Assembly: GCA_030848705.1 (NCBI GenBank)
Contig: JAUIZM010000015.1
Span: 4,650,001 to 4,714,000 of the forward strand
Direction of reading: 5' to 3'
DNA length: 64,000 bases
DNA from: Heracleum sosnowskyi
Lineage: Eukaryota > Streptophyta > Magnoliopsida > Apiales > Apiaceae
The notes beneath the pieces are model-generated. The model searched no databases and was not told where the DNA came from. It saw only the letters and a program-made list of their open reading frames with translations. Positions 1 through 11,600 of this stretch are shown here, in pieces. The position numbers were made by a program, and so were the translations under genes. Numbering within the stretch: position 1 is the first letter of the stretch; the number at the start of each line of letters is the position of its first letter.

Positions 1-222
1 CAAAAATTGGGTCGAATTTGATTTCGAATCGAAAATAAGTCTATACCTTTTCAAATGCAAGCAATTTAGGTAATCCACAAACTTGTCCCTCAAAAGATCA
101 AATCTCGAGTCTTTCTAAAAATTGAGTCGAATTTTGATTTCGAATCGAAAATAAGTCAAAGTATACTTGCCCAAATGCAACCAATTTGGGTAATCCACCA
201 ACCTGGCCCTCAAAAGATCATA
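1..222. repeat. Two-copy tandem duplication, about 115 bp
   Basis: Two adjacent copies share the opening AAAATTGnGTCGAATTT, a central TTCGAATCGAAAATAAGTC and a closing CCCTCAAAAGATCA. The copies start near 2 and 117. A few substitutions and one T insertion separate them. There is no coding potential. The left edge is cut by the window, so more copies may lie upstream. Confidence 0.8.
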
Positions 223-792
223 ATTTGTTGGTGCGCTAGTATTTTATCTTATAAATTGAATTGAAGTCTTTAATCTCCTAGACGTGGGATTGTGATGTTA
301 CCATAAGTATATTTTTTCTTTCGACTTTTTTGGTGTTTATCTTCAGAAAAATTATTTAGCCCTTCTATAAATGTAGTGCATTTTTTCAAATTTTTAAATG
401 TTAATGCAAGTATATAATTAAAAAAGATTGAAGAATTGATTAAAAAGGAATAAGAAGAAAATACAAATATTCTTGAAAAGAAAAATATTCCAAAATCAGT
501 AGGTTATGTTACAGCGTTTAGTTAGTTTTCTGCAAACAAGAATTGAACTAAAACCAATTCTTGAACCCTTTGCGGTTATTTTTACCAATATCAAAAAACG
601 TAAAATTGAAAATTATGGGTATAAACTAGCAAAATAATTTATTGGCATATACCCCGAAGTAAATATTATTATTACTTTTAAGTAATAATTTTTAAAACTC
701 TCTTTATTTTTATAGAATCGCAATCTGCTTCTACTAATTTGACATTTTATGAATATAAAAAGAGGACAAATTACTAAGGTAATCGGGTATAA
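223..792. other. AT-rich intergenic DNA, no gene seen
   Basis: AT-rich sequence with no convincing reading frame, RNA gene or repeat terminus. Short open frames here look like chance. Confidence 0.6.
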
Positions 793-1185
793 GAGCATCA
801 GCAATGCAAGACGGACAAGTCCAGTTTTTAGGGGCCCTTTATGATGCCACATCAGAAAAAACAGTCCCAGGCAGCAAGTGTCCAAAACAGTCCAATGCTT
901 CTTTTTAATCATACCGTCCAACTTGGATTATTATAATCTCTAAAATAAACTAACACTAGTAAAGTAAACAAAAATGTTGCAGGTAATAATAAAAAAATAA
1001 AAAACAAGCAATAAAGAAGAAAAAAGGTACGAGTTTGACAGAAGTGTCCAAGGACACCATGGTGTCCAATGCCCAGTTTTTTCTGTCCAAACAAAACATC
1101 TCCAATGCAAAAATATGAGTTGGCCGGTGGACAAGGACACTTTACTTGTCCCGAGACAGTAAGTGTCCGAGCATTGTGGGTGCTT
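793..1185. mobile_element. Tourist/PIF-Harbinger-like MITE
   Basis: A 393-bp non-coding block ends in imperfect inverted repeats. The left end is GAGCATCAGCAATGC and the right end, reverse-complemented, is AAGCACCCACAATGC; 11 of 15 positions match. The block is flanked by TAA on both sides (790-792 and 1186-1188), the trinucleotide target used by PIF/Harbinger MITEs. The interior repeats GTCCAATGC and GGACAAG-type words in both orientations. The small frames inside it are not genes. The family call is inferred from TIR and TSD only. Confidence 0.6.
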
Positions 1186-1188
1186 TAA

Positions 1189-2160
1189 GAGATAAATTTC
1201 CTCTTTTTTCAAACAAATCAAGATATAAGTTGATGGTGATGAACCATTTCTATTTTTGAGAAAACATCAATATTCTGATGGAGAAATTTGCCTACTTTTA
1301 AAAGGATGGAGATGGCAGATTTTGGTATGAATGGCATACGAACAACTCTCGTGAAAGCGCAAACCCAATCTCTAAATGAATGTTTATATTTATGCTTATG
1401 CCAAATGTAGGGCTATTATATGGAACCATCTTTTTTACCTTTATGTAAATAATATGTTTTATATTTTTTAAAAAAATTGATGTCGATTGAATAAACAGTT
1501 CATTGAATTTCTAGTAGGTCAAAACCTATAAACTTGGTATTTATTTGTACTCGACATGGATTTTTGCATTTTAAAATTACAAAGTAAAATGGACATTGCA
1601 CTTTTTGTTGTTAACAAAAATGCCATAATTTACTATTTTAGGAGTGAATAACTTGGAAGAATGCTTCTTTGATATTATTATAACAACTTCTGCGTAGTGA
1701 CCGCAGAAAAGCAGAATCACTGCAAAACACTTGCAGTGCATTTTCAGGCTTGAAATTAGCAAAAAAAATAAAAAAAAATCAGGCTTAAAGCAATTAAGTA
1801 TTTAGCTACGAATAGCTCGATTTATTACAATGATGCAAAATGTATAACCCCGATTTCTGGAGAACACTAGATAATAATCCAGGACGAAGTCTAGTTAACA
1901 GGAAGAAAAAAAACTGTTGCCACTTGCCACACTTTGTAGATATCATTGTTTTGTATTATTACAAAATTGTCACTTGTGTTGATGCACATACCAACAATAT
2001 TTGATTTTCAAAGTGGAGCAAATACAATATAGGAATTTCAACTGATAAACAAATAAACTACAAACATATAATTAACAAGAACACACTTTTAGCCTTTACC
2101 TGAAATATGTTATAGCAAAATTTCCTTCTATTCAGCTCATCTACAGACCTAGTTGAATGT
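1189..2160. other. Intergenic DNA downstream of TIC40, no gene seen
   Basis: AT-rich sequence between the MITE and the 3' flank of the TIC40 homologue. No coding region, RNA gene or element end was recognised. Confidence 0.55.
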
Positions 2161-2161
2161 T

Positions 2162-2280
<119 letters not shown>

Positions 2281-2660
2281 ACTGCTTATTACAGAGTACA
2301 TTTTGCTCACTTTTTCATTGTATGTTCAGTTTAAATCTGCGTAATCTAGTAGACAGTGCATAGGATACAGTATAAATGATTAGAACTCACTACTTCCAGA
2401 AAACTGAAAACATGTGGCGAAATTCGATGCAGCAAACTCAAAAGCAATCCGTCCACTAAAGAAGGTCAAAGAGGTTCTACAAATTCTATAAAGCTAACAC
2501 TTACAAATAAGTGCAACGTTTTAACTATGATAATAAACCCCAAGCTCTGTAGCATACCTAATGATCAGATGCAAACGAGATTTGAAACTGCAACTTTAAT
2601 CCCACTTACCCTCTCAAAAATGATGAAAGCCCATACCGCAAATGCATTTACCTAAAAGAC

Positions 2661-5600
2661 TCAAGGTGATCCTGTAACCCCAGGAAAGAGTTCTGATATT
2701 TTATTGAAAACATCCATCACCTGAAATGTGAAATGAGAGAAGACAAACTTAATTTTTCTATCAAACTGTAGCAAGAAAAAGTGCAACAACTATAGAAAAA
2801 GGTAAAACAGGAAATGCATGACAGCAAGTGTTTGCACCCTTCTCATGAAAAGGATAATCAGTAGTAGTTTGCAAGGATGGTTGTAACTATAATTGATCTC
2901 ATTAAGGGATCTCACTGGAAAGTTTCTGCATGCTTTTTTATGCCAAAACAGAATTTTATCCTAGCACGGTACGTCGGTACCACCCGCACTATCTTTCGGC
3001 TTTAAATGACTTTTTCCAGCCTCTCAAAGACTTTTTTTCTTTAAAATAAAAGAATCCAATTTTTTTAAGATTAGATGATTTTGTAGCATTTCTATAAATT
3101 TCAAACTTTTTTAATCAGAAGCCAGAGTTTTCGCAGAAACCGCCTATCTACTCCCCAAACCCTACTTCTGCTTGGTGTATGTTTGGTTTGTTATGATGGA
3201 CAAGATAAAAGCTTTTAGAAAACCCAGATGTAACACTGGCTGAAAAGATTTACTTTTGCTCTTCCCCTTTTTTTTCTACACAAATAAAATAAAAATAATC
3301 TACATTTTCTATGCAAGCATAAGCCCACACCAAACCAAACAACAAAATCAGATTCGGCAAGTTACCTCCTTGTCATTCTGATACTTTGCGATACTCAATG
3401 GGTTTTGAGAACACTGCAAAAGTGAAAAAACAATTAGACATAAGATACAAATTTATAAGCATGTAATGACATATAATGCTAACAACTGACAATCGCCACC
3501 CCCCCCCCCCCCCCCCCAAAAAAAAGAAAGGTAAATTAGATAGAACATACATCCATTATGGCAGCTTGAACTCTAGGATTCTGGAAGGCCATGGCAACAT
3601 CAGGATTTGACATTATTTTTTAAATAACCTCTTCAGGGGTAAGTCCGATTTGATCTGCGAGAAATTTATTGTTGAAAACAATAATATCAGAGATAATCAT
3701 AATAATAAGTGAAGGCTGACTTAAGTTTGCTTCAAAAGTCAGCAACTCAATTTAACTCGAAACGAGTAGACATAATGTATATTAATTTGATGAACTTAAT
3801 TTATAAAAGTTTAGATAAGTTGCTAGCCACTGGAAACATCAGGCACAACAGATTCACAAAACTAAGAAAAACTTCTTGTGCCACTGAAGTTTATTAAATA
3901 TAATCGTTTATAATTATATTCATGGTAATTGGGCATCCACCCAAAGCCTATTCCACGAATAAAATTAGTAACTACTCAACAACATAATTTTCAAGCATAT
4001 TATTTCAAATAGGGACTATGCATGATTGCTGAGCAACTGTTTTCTGTTTCTTTAATTTTCGCCTAGGAACATACTTCTCTTGAATATTATATGCAAAACA
4101 ATTTTGTATAACTTAAGAGCAATTAACTTAGGTTAAGCTCAACGAAAACATTATTTTTTATTGTCACAATTCAAGTTTAAACAAATTCAACTTTAAATGC
4201 ACAAGACCAACAAAGATTAAGATCCAAAGGTTAGTAAAAGGTCTGTTTTCAAGTGAGCCACAATAGAGCACAAGTAAACTAGATGCATTACAGATCTTTG
4301 TTGTTAAAGGGTGCTACTTAACCAACTCTCCTAAAACATTCAAAGTAAAGGGGAACAGGAAATTATTAAACATAAGAATACTTCTAATGCCAATTCGGAT
4401 ATGCAAGTTAACAAGAAAATGCTTGTCCCTTCAAATATTGATATTTTAATTTTATACAAGATGAGATGGAGTGGCATGTCAATGATTCCAAATCTCCCCT
4501 AAGATTTCAAAGGGACTTCTGAAACAGTCCACATTTGACTTTGTTAAACCATAATGTTTCAATAAAGTCGAATTTATGAATGTTATCAACCATTGGCTTT
4601 CACAATTCATGTAGTCAGTTGTTCAAGATTGCACACTGTTATGATTTACATGTATATAGGACAGAATTTAGAGAGATAAGGAAGAAAGATGATGAACACG
4701 AGAGGTGCTTGCTGTAGTTATTACTTGGTGACTGCTCTTGCTATAGTGAAGTATGATGCAACTACAACGACAATACGACATCATCTTCCTTATGTCATTA
4801 AGTTCTTGATATTAAATACACACCCCCTCACTCGAAATCTTATCTTGGGATTGATGAGTTAACCACAAGGAGCCCTGGAGCTATCCAAGGGTCCAATTAG
4901 ACCCATCTTTAGGATTTGACCCATCTTAGATTTAAAGATTCATATTGAGATTGACCCATCTTGGGATTAAAAATTAAGAATTTTGGGATACCGGACTTGA
5001 ACTTGCTAACACTCAGTATACTTTAGGCCATGTCAAAATACATGAGGTGCTACTGGCAACACTAGTTGGATGACCACTTTCTTGAGGGGTTTTCAACCCC
5101 TTTACCACTGTCAAGGGCCTGACCTGAATATGCAGGAGCAGCTAATCTTATTTTGGATCTGGTTTGGGGGTCAGAAGTGTAAACAATTGCATGTGAAAGT
5201 TCCCTTGAGAACTTTGACACGATACTTTTATTTTGTTTTGATTTGGATGACCAAACTTGAACAGAATCTGGGCTCAAGTTTCCCTTATGAAACTTGAGTT
5301 TGGATGGCTTAATGATTGAAAAAATCAAAGACCTGTTTATTTTCAACAAGAAATAGCACTAATTTCTCTAGATAAACAAACCTGCTCCAATACCATGCTA
5401 AGATTTACATGTATATAGAACACAGTATAGAGAAATAAGGGAGAAAGATATTCAACACAAGAGGTGCAGTGAATTGTGTGTATATCTTACACTACTACTA
5501 CTACTACTACTACTGCTGCTGCAGTTTTATTTTCTGTGCTATTAGGAAGACCAAGTCTTTTTATACAGATAAACTTAGCTTCTCCTCGTAATTACATGGT

Positions 5601-8600
5601 GGCTACTCTTGCTACAGTAACTACGATGTCACTGCAATGACATCATCTTCTTCATGTCATTAACTTCTTGATATATAACACAACCTCGTACTTATTTTTA
5701 AATATGGGGCATCTTGTTTGAATCTTCTCACTTAAAAACTCGCGGAGTTTTTTTTCTGATAGAAAGGAGAATGTGGAACAATATATTAAATTAGATAAAT
5801 ATATCAAAAAATAAGTGTACAATGTACTGGAAATAATGCATTAGTATAATCTATCAGAAATATTCCATAATTTCGATATAAGCAAATACTAATCTATTAG
5901 AAATTTATATAAATGGTAATATTATTTACTTTGTATCTAGATAATTATTAGAACTGGTTACTTACTAAAAGATAATCATTAGGACTAGTTTCATATTTAT
6001 CTAAGATAGGGTCTTACGGGTCATATGTTAAATCTAAATCATCTTTTCTAAATGATTGAAATTTCTAAATTAGTTACTATCTGGTTCATTACATAATCCA
6101 TATTTTCTTCGTCGAGATTCGAGTGGGTGTTGGAGGGGCAGTTTTGGTCATTTCTCATGGTATTGATAATAATGTTATGTCTTTAAATTATTAAATATGG
6201 TGAACTTATGTATTTAATCATTTAAATTGGTTTTATTAATCAAGAGAAAAAGGATCATGAGATTGATCTCAGGGAACTTTTCCTGAGATACTTAAAAATA
6301 CACTTTAAATTTGATTGGGCCCACAGGGCTAATTAAAAATTTTTGATTTTACAAAAATGTTCACCCCATATTTGCATATAAATCTCATGTATCTCAGGAA
6401 ACTTACCTGATATACATCTCAGGCTCCCTAATCTCATTAATCAATTACATATATAATATATTTTTATAATTGTCGAATGCCATGCACCCCGCACCCAAAT
6501 CCCCATATTTTTGAATTTGTCGAGTCTCCGTTTCCCTTTCCCTGTGCTACGCACCCCAACACCCTGCACCCGCACGCATGCTTCTTAGCTTAACAACTAA
6601 GAAAGGCGATGGCTTACATTCATTACTAGTTCAACCAAGTTTTTCTATCTTCTCAAACGGTAAGAGAAAATTTGATTCATCCAGAAATCACAAGTACCAA
6701 ACAAAAAACCTTAAAATTTTGGCCAATTCGGGAGTTATCAAATGGCCCCTTACTCTTATTTAATGAAATGTATTATCCTATATTAATAAATCAAAAATAT
6801 TGAAATGTACCAACCTACATGAATAAACTTTAGAATTGGGAAACTAGTAATATTCGGTAAATCTTAGGACTTGCACTTTTGTCGACTCTCTGCGGAGCTA
6901 TATGTTCCATCCTTTTTTAAACCATTTCTTAACCTTGTTGTGCACTAATTATCTTACATCTTTAACGCACCCAAATCCCCATATTTTTGAATTTGTCGAG
7001 TCGCTTCCCTTTCCCTGTGCTACGCACCCCTACACCCTGCACTCGCACTCATGCTTCTTAGCTTAACAACTAAGAAAGGCGATGGCTTACATTCATTACT
7101 AGTTCAACCAAGTTTTTCTATCTTTTCAAACGGTAAGAGAAAATTTGATTCATCCAGAAATCACAAGTACCAAACAAAAAACCTTAAAATTCTGGCCAAT
7201 TCGGGAGTTATCAAATGGCCCCTTACTCTTATTTAATGAAATGTATTATCCTATATTAATAAATCAAAAATATTGAAATGTACCAACCTACATGAATAAA
7301 CTTTAGAATTGGGAAACTAGTAATATTCGGTAAATCTTAGGACTTGCATTTTTGTCGACTCTCTGCGGAGCTATATGTTCCATCCTTTTTTTAAACCATT
7401 TCTTAACCTTGTTGTGCACTAATTATCTTACATCTTTAACACCCCCCCCCCCCCCTCCCCCTCCCCCTCCCCCTCCCCCTCCCCCTCCCCTCTTACTCGG
7501 AAAGCCCATTTTTGAGATTGAAGAAGTGATTACCAGGTCCGGCTCAATCATTGTTGTGAATTGTGTGAAATCGTGCTCAAGTTATCTCTAGAGCCAAAGT
7601 CCATTAAACTCATGGTATTCCTCTCCATTTCGAAAAGAAAACCAGCACCATAAAGGGGTGCCTAAGGGCAGATGATCGCAAGGTGCAAAAAGGAAAATAA
7701 TACAATTACACAGTTTTATAAAAATGGGGCTTCAAAAGCTCTGGCCGGTCAAGGCTTCCATAAAAGTCAAAGACTTAGGACTTAATTTCAATTGTGACAG
7801 CTTAGTTTGAAAATATTAGGGTTTTTCATACCTACGCAACTTTGGTTGCACTACTTAAATTATTTCTTCATTAGTTCTCAAGTATGTAGCTTCAATTCTT
7901 CTCCTAGTTTTAAGTTTTTATCTCTTATTTTTAGATCGCCAATTTTCTTAAATAAACACTTCAACACGATGTTTCTCGTGGTTTACCCCAACCTCTCCCT
8001 TACATGCGCGCACACATAAATATATATATATACAAAGTCTGGCTCATAATAAGAAACGAAGAATAAATTTTTTTTGCATATTTTTCTAGGTTGCTATGGG
8101 TAATGAATTTGACCCTATTTGTTATATCTTATTTTATATATTAATTCTTCACTATAAGTATTTAAATTTAATTGAGAAACCATACACTGTAAATGTCTTG
8201 AACAATACAATTTAATATATTTATGTGTACTTAATAAATAATGATACATTCATACACACATTGTGCTCTTCTTGTCTAAAAACTATAACATCAAAAAGTT
8301 ATTGTATATCACATATTTGCATGATTGTATAGTATATATATATAACCGTTAACCGCTCTAGGGCCATGCATTTTTTCGCTCTTAAAAATTTTGGGGGTAA
8401 TAATTAATCTCACTATCTAAATTAAGAATTTTGAGAATATTGAGGGTACCGCGGATCTATCTTGAGACCTATATGTATACTTGAGCTTTAATACAATGTA
8501 AGACGACCCTCTCTCAGAACCTCAAGATGTTTGGGTAGATCCATTGATCTAGCAGATATGGTTTTACACCATTGAAATGTCCCATTTAATTCTCAAAGAA

Positions 8601-11600
8601 ATTTTAAATTGTGTTTCAGTTTTACCATGTGTTGTATGGAATTTTTGGTATATACCCAAACATGATTTTAATTCTTTCCCTTGACAAGAACTAATGTAGT
8701 GCGAACCAGAAGACCCGATTAGATCACGCTGACCACCAAAAAACTAGGTAGTAAATTTCAGTATCTCATTGGAAAATATGTCATTAGTTTATACAAGCAA
8801 CCAAAAACAACAAACAGTAATATGGCATGAAAGGGGTCCTTTTTATTCTTCCTAATTTTATGTTATGAAAGCAAAAGAAACTACAGACTATTTAGCAAAA
8901 AAAAAAAACTACAGACAGAGTTGATCTCCAGATTACTGTAAGTTAAAAAATATTTACTTATTATTAATTATGAGGTATATATTTTATCTACTAATAGATT
9001 AATTTATATGTAACTCTTATATTTGCATATGGAGTAGGCTACAAGAATGCAACCCACAAAGAACTCAAACAAGGAAACTAGCTAGTTGGAAATTAATAAT
9101 TTTAATCACAACAAACTCCAACATGGTGTATAAACTAACCAAACTGCTCCTTGACCTCTGGACTGCTAAGATCAAAATTTTGCAGGGAATCCTTCAACCG
9201 GTTGTCCCATTCAGGATTACCACCCATGCTGTTTCTGAAAGATAGAGAAACAAAATTATAAATATTAAAAGAATATTGGTAGTTTGGTACCAACAGATGT
9301 GCGCGCAGAAGAAATGATGACCAATAACAATATGCCAAGTTTAAGCTGCGTAGACTTGATTTTACAAGTCAGTGATAAAAGAATAAAATTTGGACTAACA
9401 TTACTGATACAATATAGCAGGTTGCAATGCAATTATTGCATGCAAGATCACTTTGACAAATCACAATATAACAATTAGCACAAAGAACTATATTAAGAAC
9501 TAAAATACAAGGAAAACAACATATTACTCTGCATTACTATCTACCAAATAATAAGGCATTCCCCTCTATTTTTGTATAGTGCTATCTGAAAAGATCTGAA
9601 GTACATATAATTTGTTGGCCAACATTCAATCTCAAACCACAGTTTAAGTTTCAGTTGCCACAAGCATTAGCAGTTCAACATCAACTTTCAAAATTTGCAG
9701 GCAAGAAGCGCTAAATACTACATAGACACAATAATTACCTTTCTATAAAAAAACACATATCAGTGATATTCGTAAGACCACTACAAATGCTGAATAAAAC
9801 AATATTTGTAAGAAAAAAGAAAGAAATGCTCACAACATATCTTGCAGTTGTTGACGATGTTGGGGATTCTGCAGCATCCCTGTTGCAATTACATGAACAA
9901 AATTCTTAGCATAAGATACGGAAAGATGCGAGGTATGAAAACCCTGAGATATGCCATATATTTTACGATAGACAAGGAATTGCAAAAAAAATAAAAAAAT
10001 AAAATAAAGAAAGGACTTCATAAGAAACCAGAGGAATAACCTGACACAATCTTGCCTTCACTAAGGGACAGGAGGTACCATGACTTAAACAAGACTAACA
10101 CAAGAATTAAAGCTGAGAACAGAGACTGACTTATGGGACAATCTCTTAGTAAAGAAAGAATTTGAGGGAACAACTCAGCTATTGGCTAATTTTAAAATCC
10201 TTTCTCAGCATTTGCCTCTTTAACTATATTGATGAACTTACTCAATATTATATAAATCTTACACAACTAAACAAATCAACTACTGTTACTCAGCCTAATA
10301 CTCAGGCCTCTACCATTAATAAACTAAAACCCTGTCCTCATGCCTGGTTGTCAGCGACAGAAGGGATACAGAAGAATGTAAACATTGCCTTGGAACAAAA
10401 TAAGTGGCTTCTCACTGTATACACAATGTTTGATTTCCAATCATATGACTAAAATAAACAGTAAAGAAACAAAACATACAATGTCTACTTAAACAAATTA
10501 ATACATTTTTCAAGGAAAGTAAAACCACAATAAGATTAACTGAAGGGAGTAGAAGTGTCAAGAAGGTATAACCGACATTTAAAAGTAGTAGGATTCCTCA
10601 TCTCCTCCGGAAGATAGCTGTGAGAGAAAATAAAAATAAAAGAATCAGGAATAAGTGAAACTATAATCAACTATAGACACTAGAAATCAACATTAAAGGC
10701 AGGTCAACCTAAATCACTCTGCATGAGAATGAACCCAATACAAGCATATACTTGTACTCCTGTTGTCCCCAAAAAAAAGTTTTATTACTTAAATTTTATG
10801 CATACTAAGGATTGTGTCCCACTTCAACTAAGAATAAGATTTTTACACGAAGAATAAGATTGTTCGCATTTAATAAAAAACTTGGTAAATAGCATACTTC
10901 ATGGACATTGTACAACAAATTTTGAACTGATATCTTTTAGTTGATTAAAGGGAGTATCACATTAGAAAATTATATTTCATATTAAAAGTTGTCACAAAAA
11001 ACACAGAGAAGCATGCCAAACATCTCCTGTATTATTCAATGAAATGTCGAGATACTAGATTTAAGTGTGGGGCAGCACAATTAGTATTGAGAACATTAGG
11101 ATGGGCAATTTATAGAGGACCACCAATCAAATTTATAGTTACAAAAACAAATCAGAGTTACAAAAACAAATCAGAGGTATCTCGTGATTTAATTTATATC
11201 AGGGTCCGATACTAAGAAGGGCCATTATCAACAATTTAGTATTGCATACTTCCAGCTAATGTTTGTGCAAATGGTACATGGCTTAGCAAAGAGAGTGTGC
11301 GACTATTGAATTATAAAGAGAAGTGGCAATTAAACAATCAACATTTTATGACCGGTAAAAGATAACAGGAGGGAAAGACTTCTCACGGATATATCATTTT
11401 TTGCATCATTGGATCCTCCATCATTTTCTCTAACGCTTCCACTGACAAGACAGGATCTCCTTTTTCTGAACACAATAACATAACAATCAAAAAGGCATTC
11501 CAACAAAGTACATACAGTTATATCTTAAGATAGAGGCATTGGTTGCAACTTCAGAAATCTCAGAAACAAAATGTGCATGTTCTATGTTTAAACTGTACAA

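Larger units (their letters stand above)
3655..9139 (-). other. Intron 11 of TIC40, 5.5 kb
   Basis: This phase-1 intron interrupts the codon joining EQF and DQIG. The other introns are roughly 0.1-0.7 kb. The excess length is explained at least partly by a small LTR element (4637-5682), a 473-bp tandem duplication (6488-7440) and a C-rich repeat (7441-7490). No independent gene is visible; the short frames inside are unsupported. Confidence 0.75.

Noticed and set aside
6578..7236. Identical 61-codon frames at 6578 and 7051
   Set aside because: They repeat because the DNA is tandemly duplicated; there is no homology, promoter or splice evidence.
7352..7591. Poly-proline protein
   Set aside because: Frame passes through the C-rich tract; no other support.
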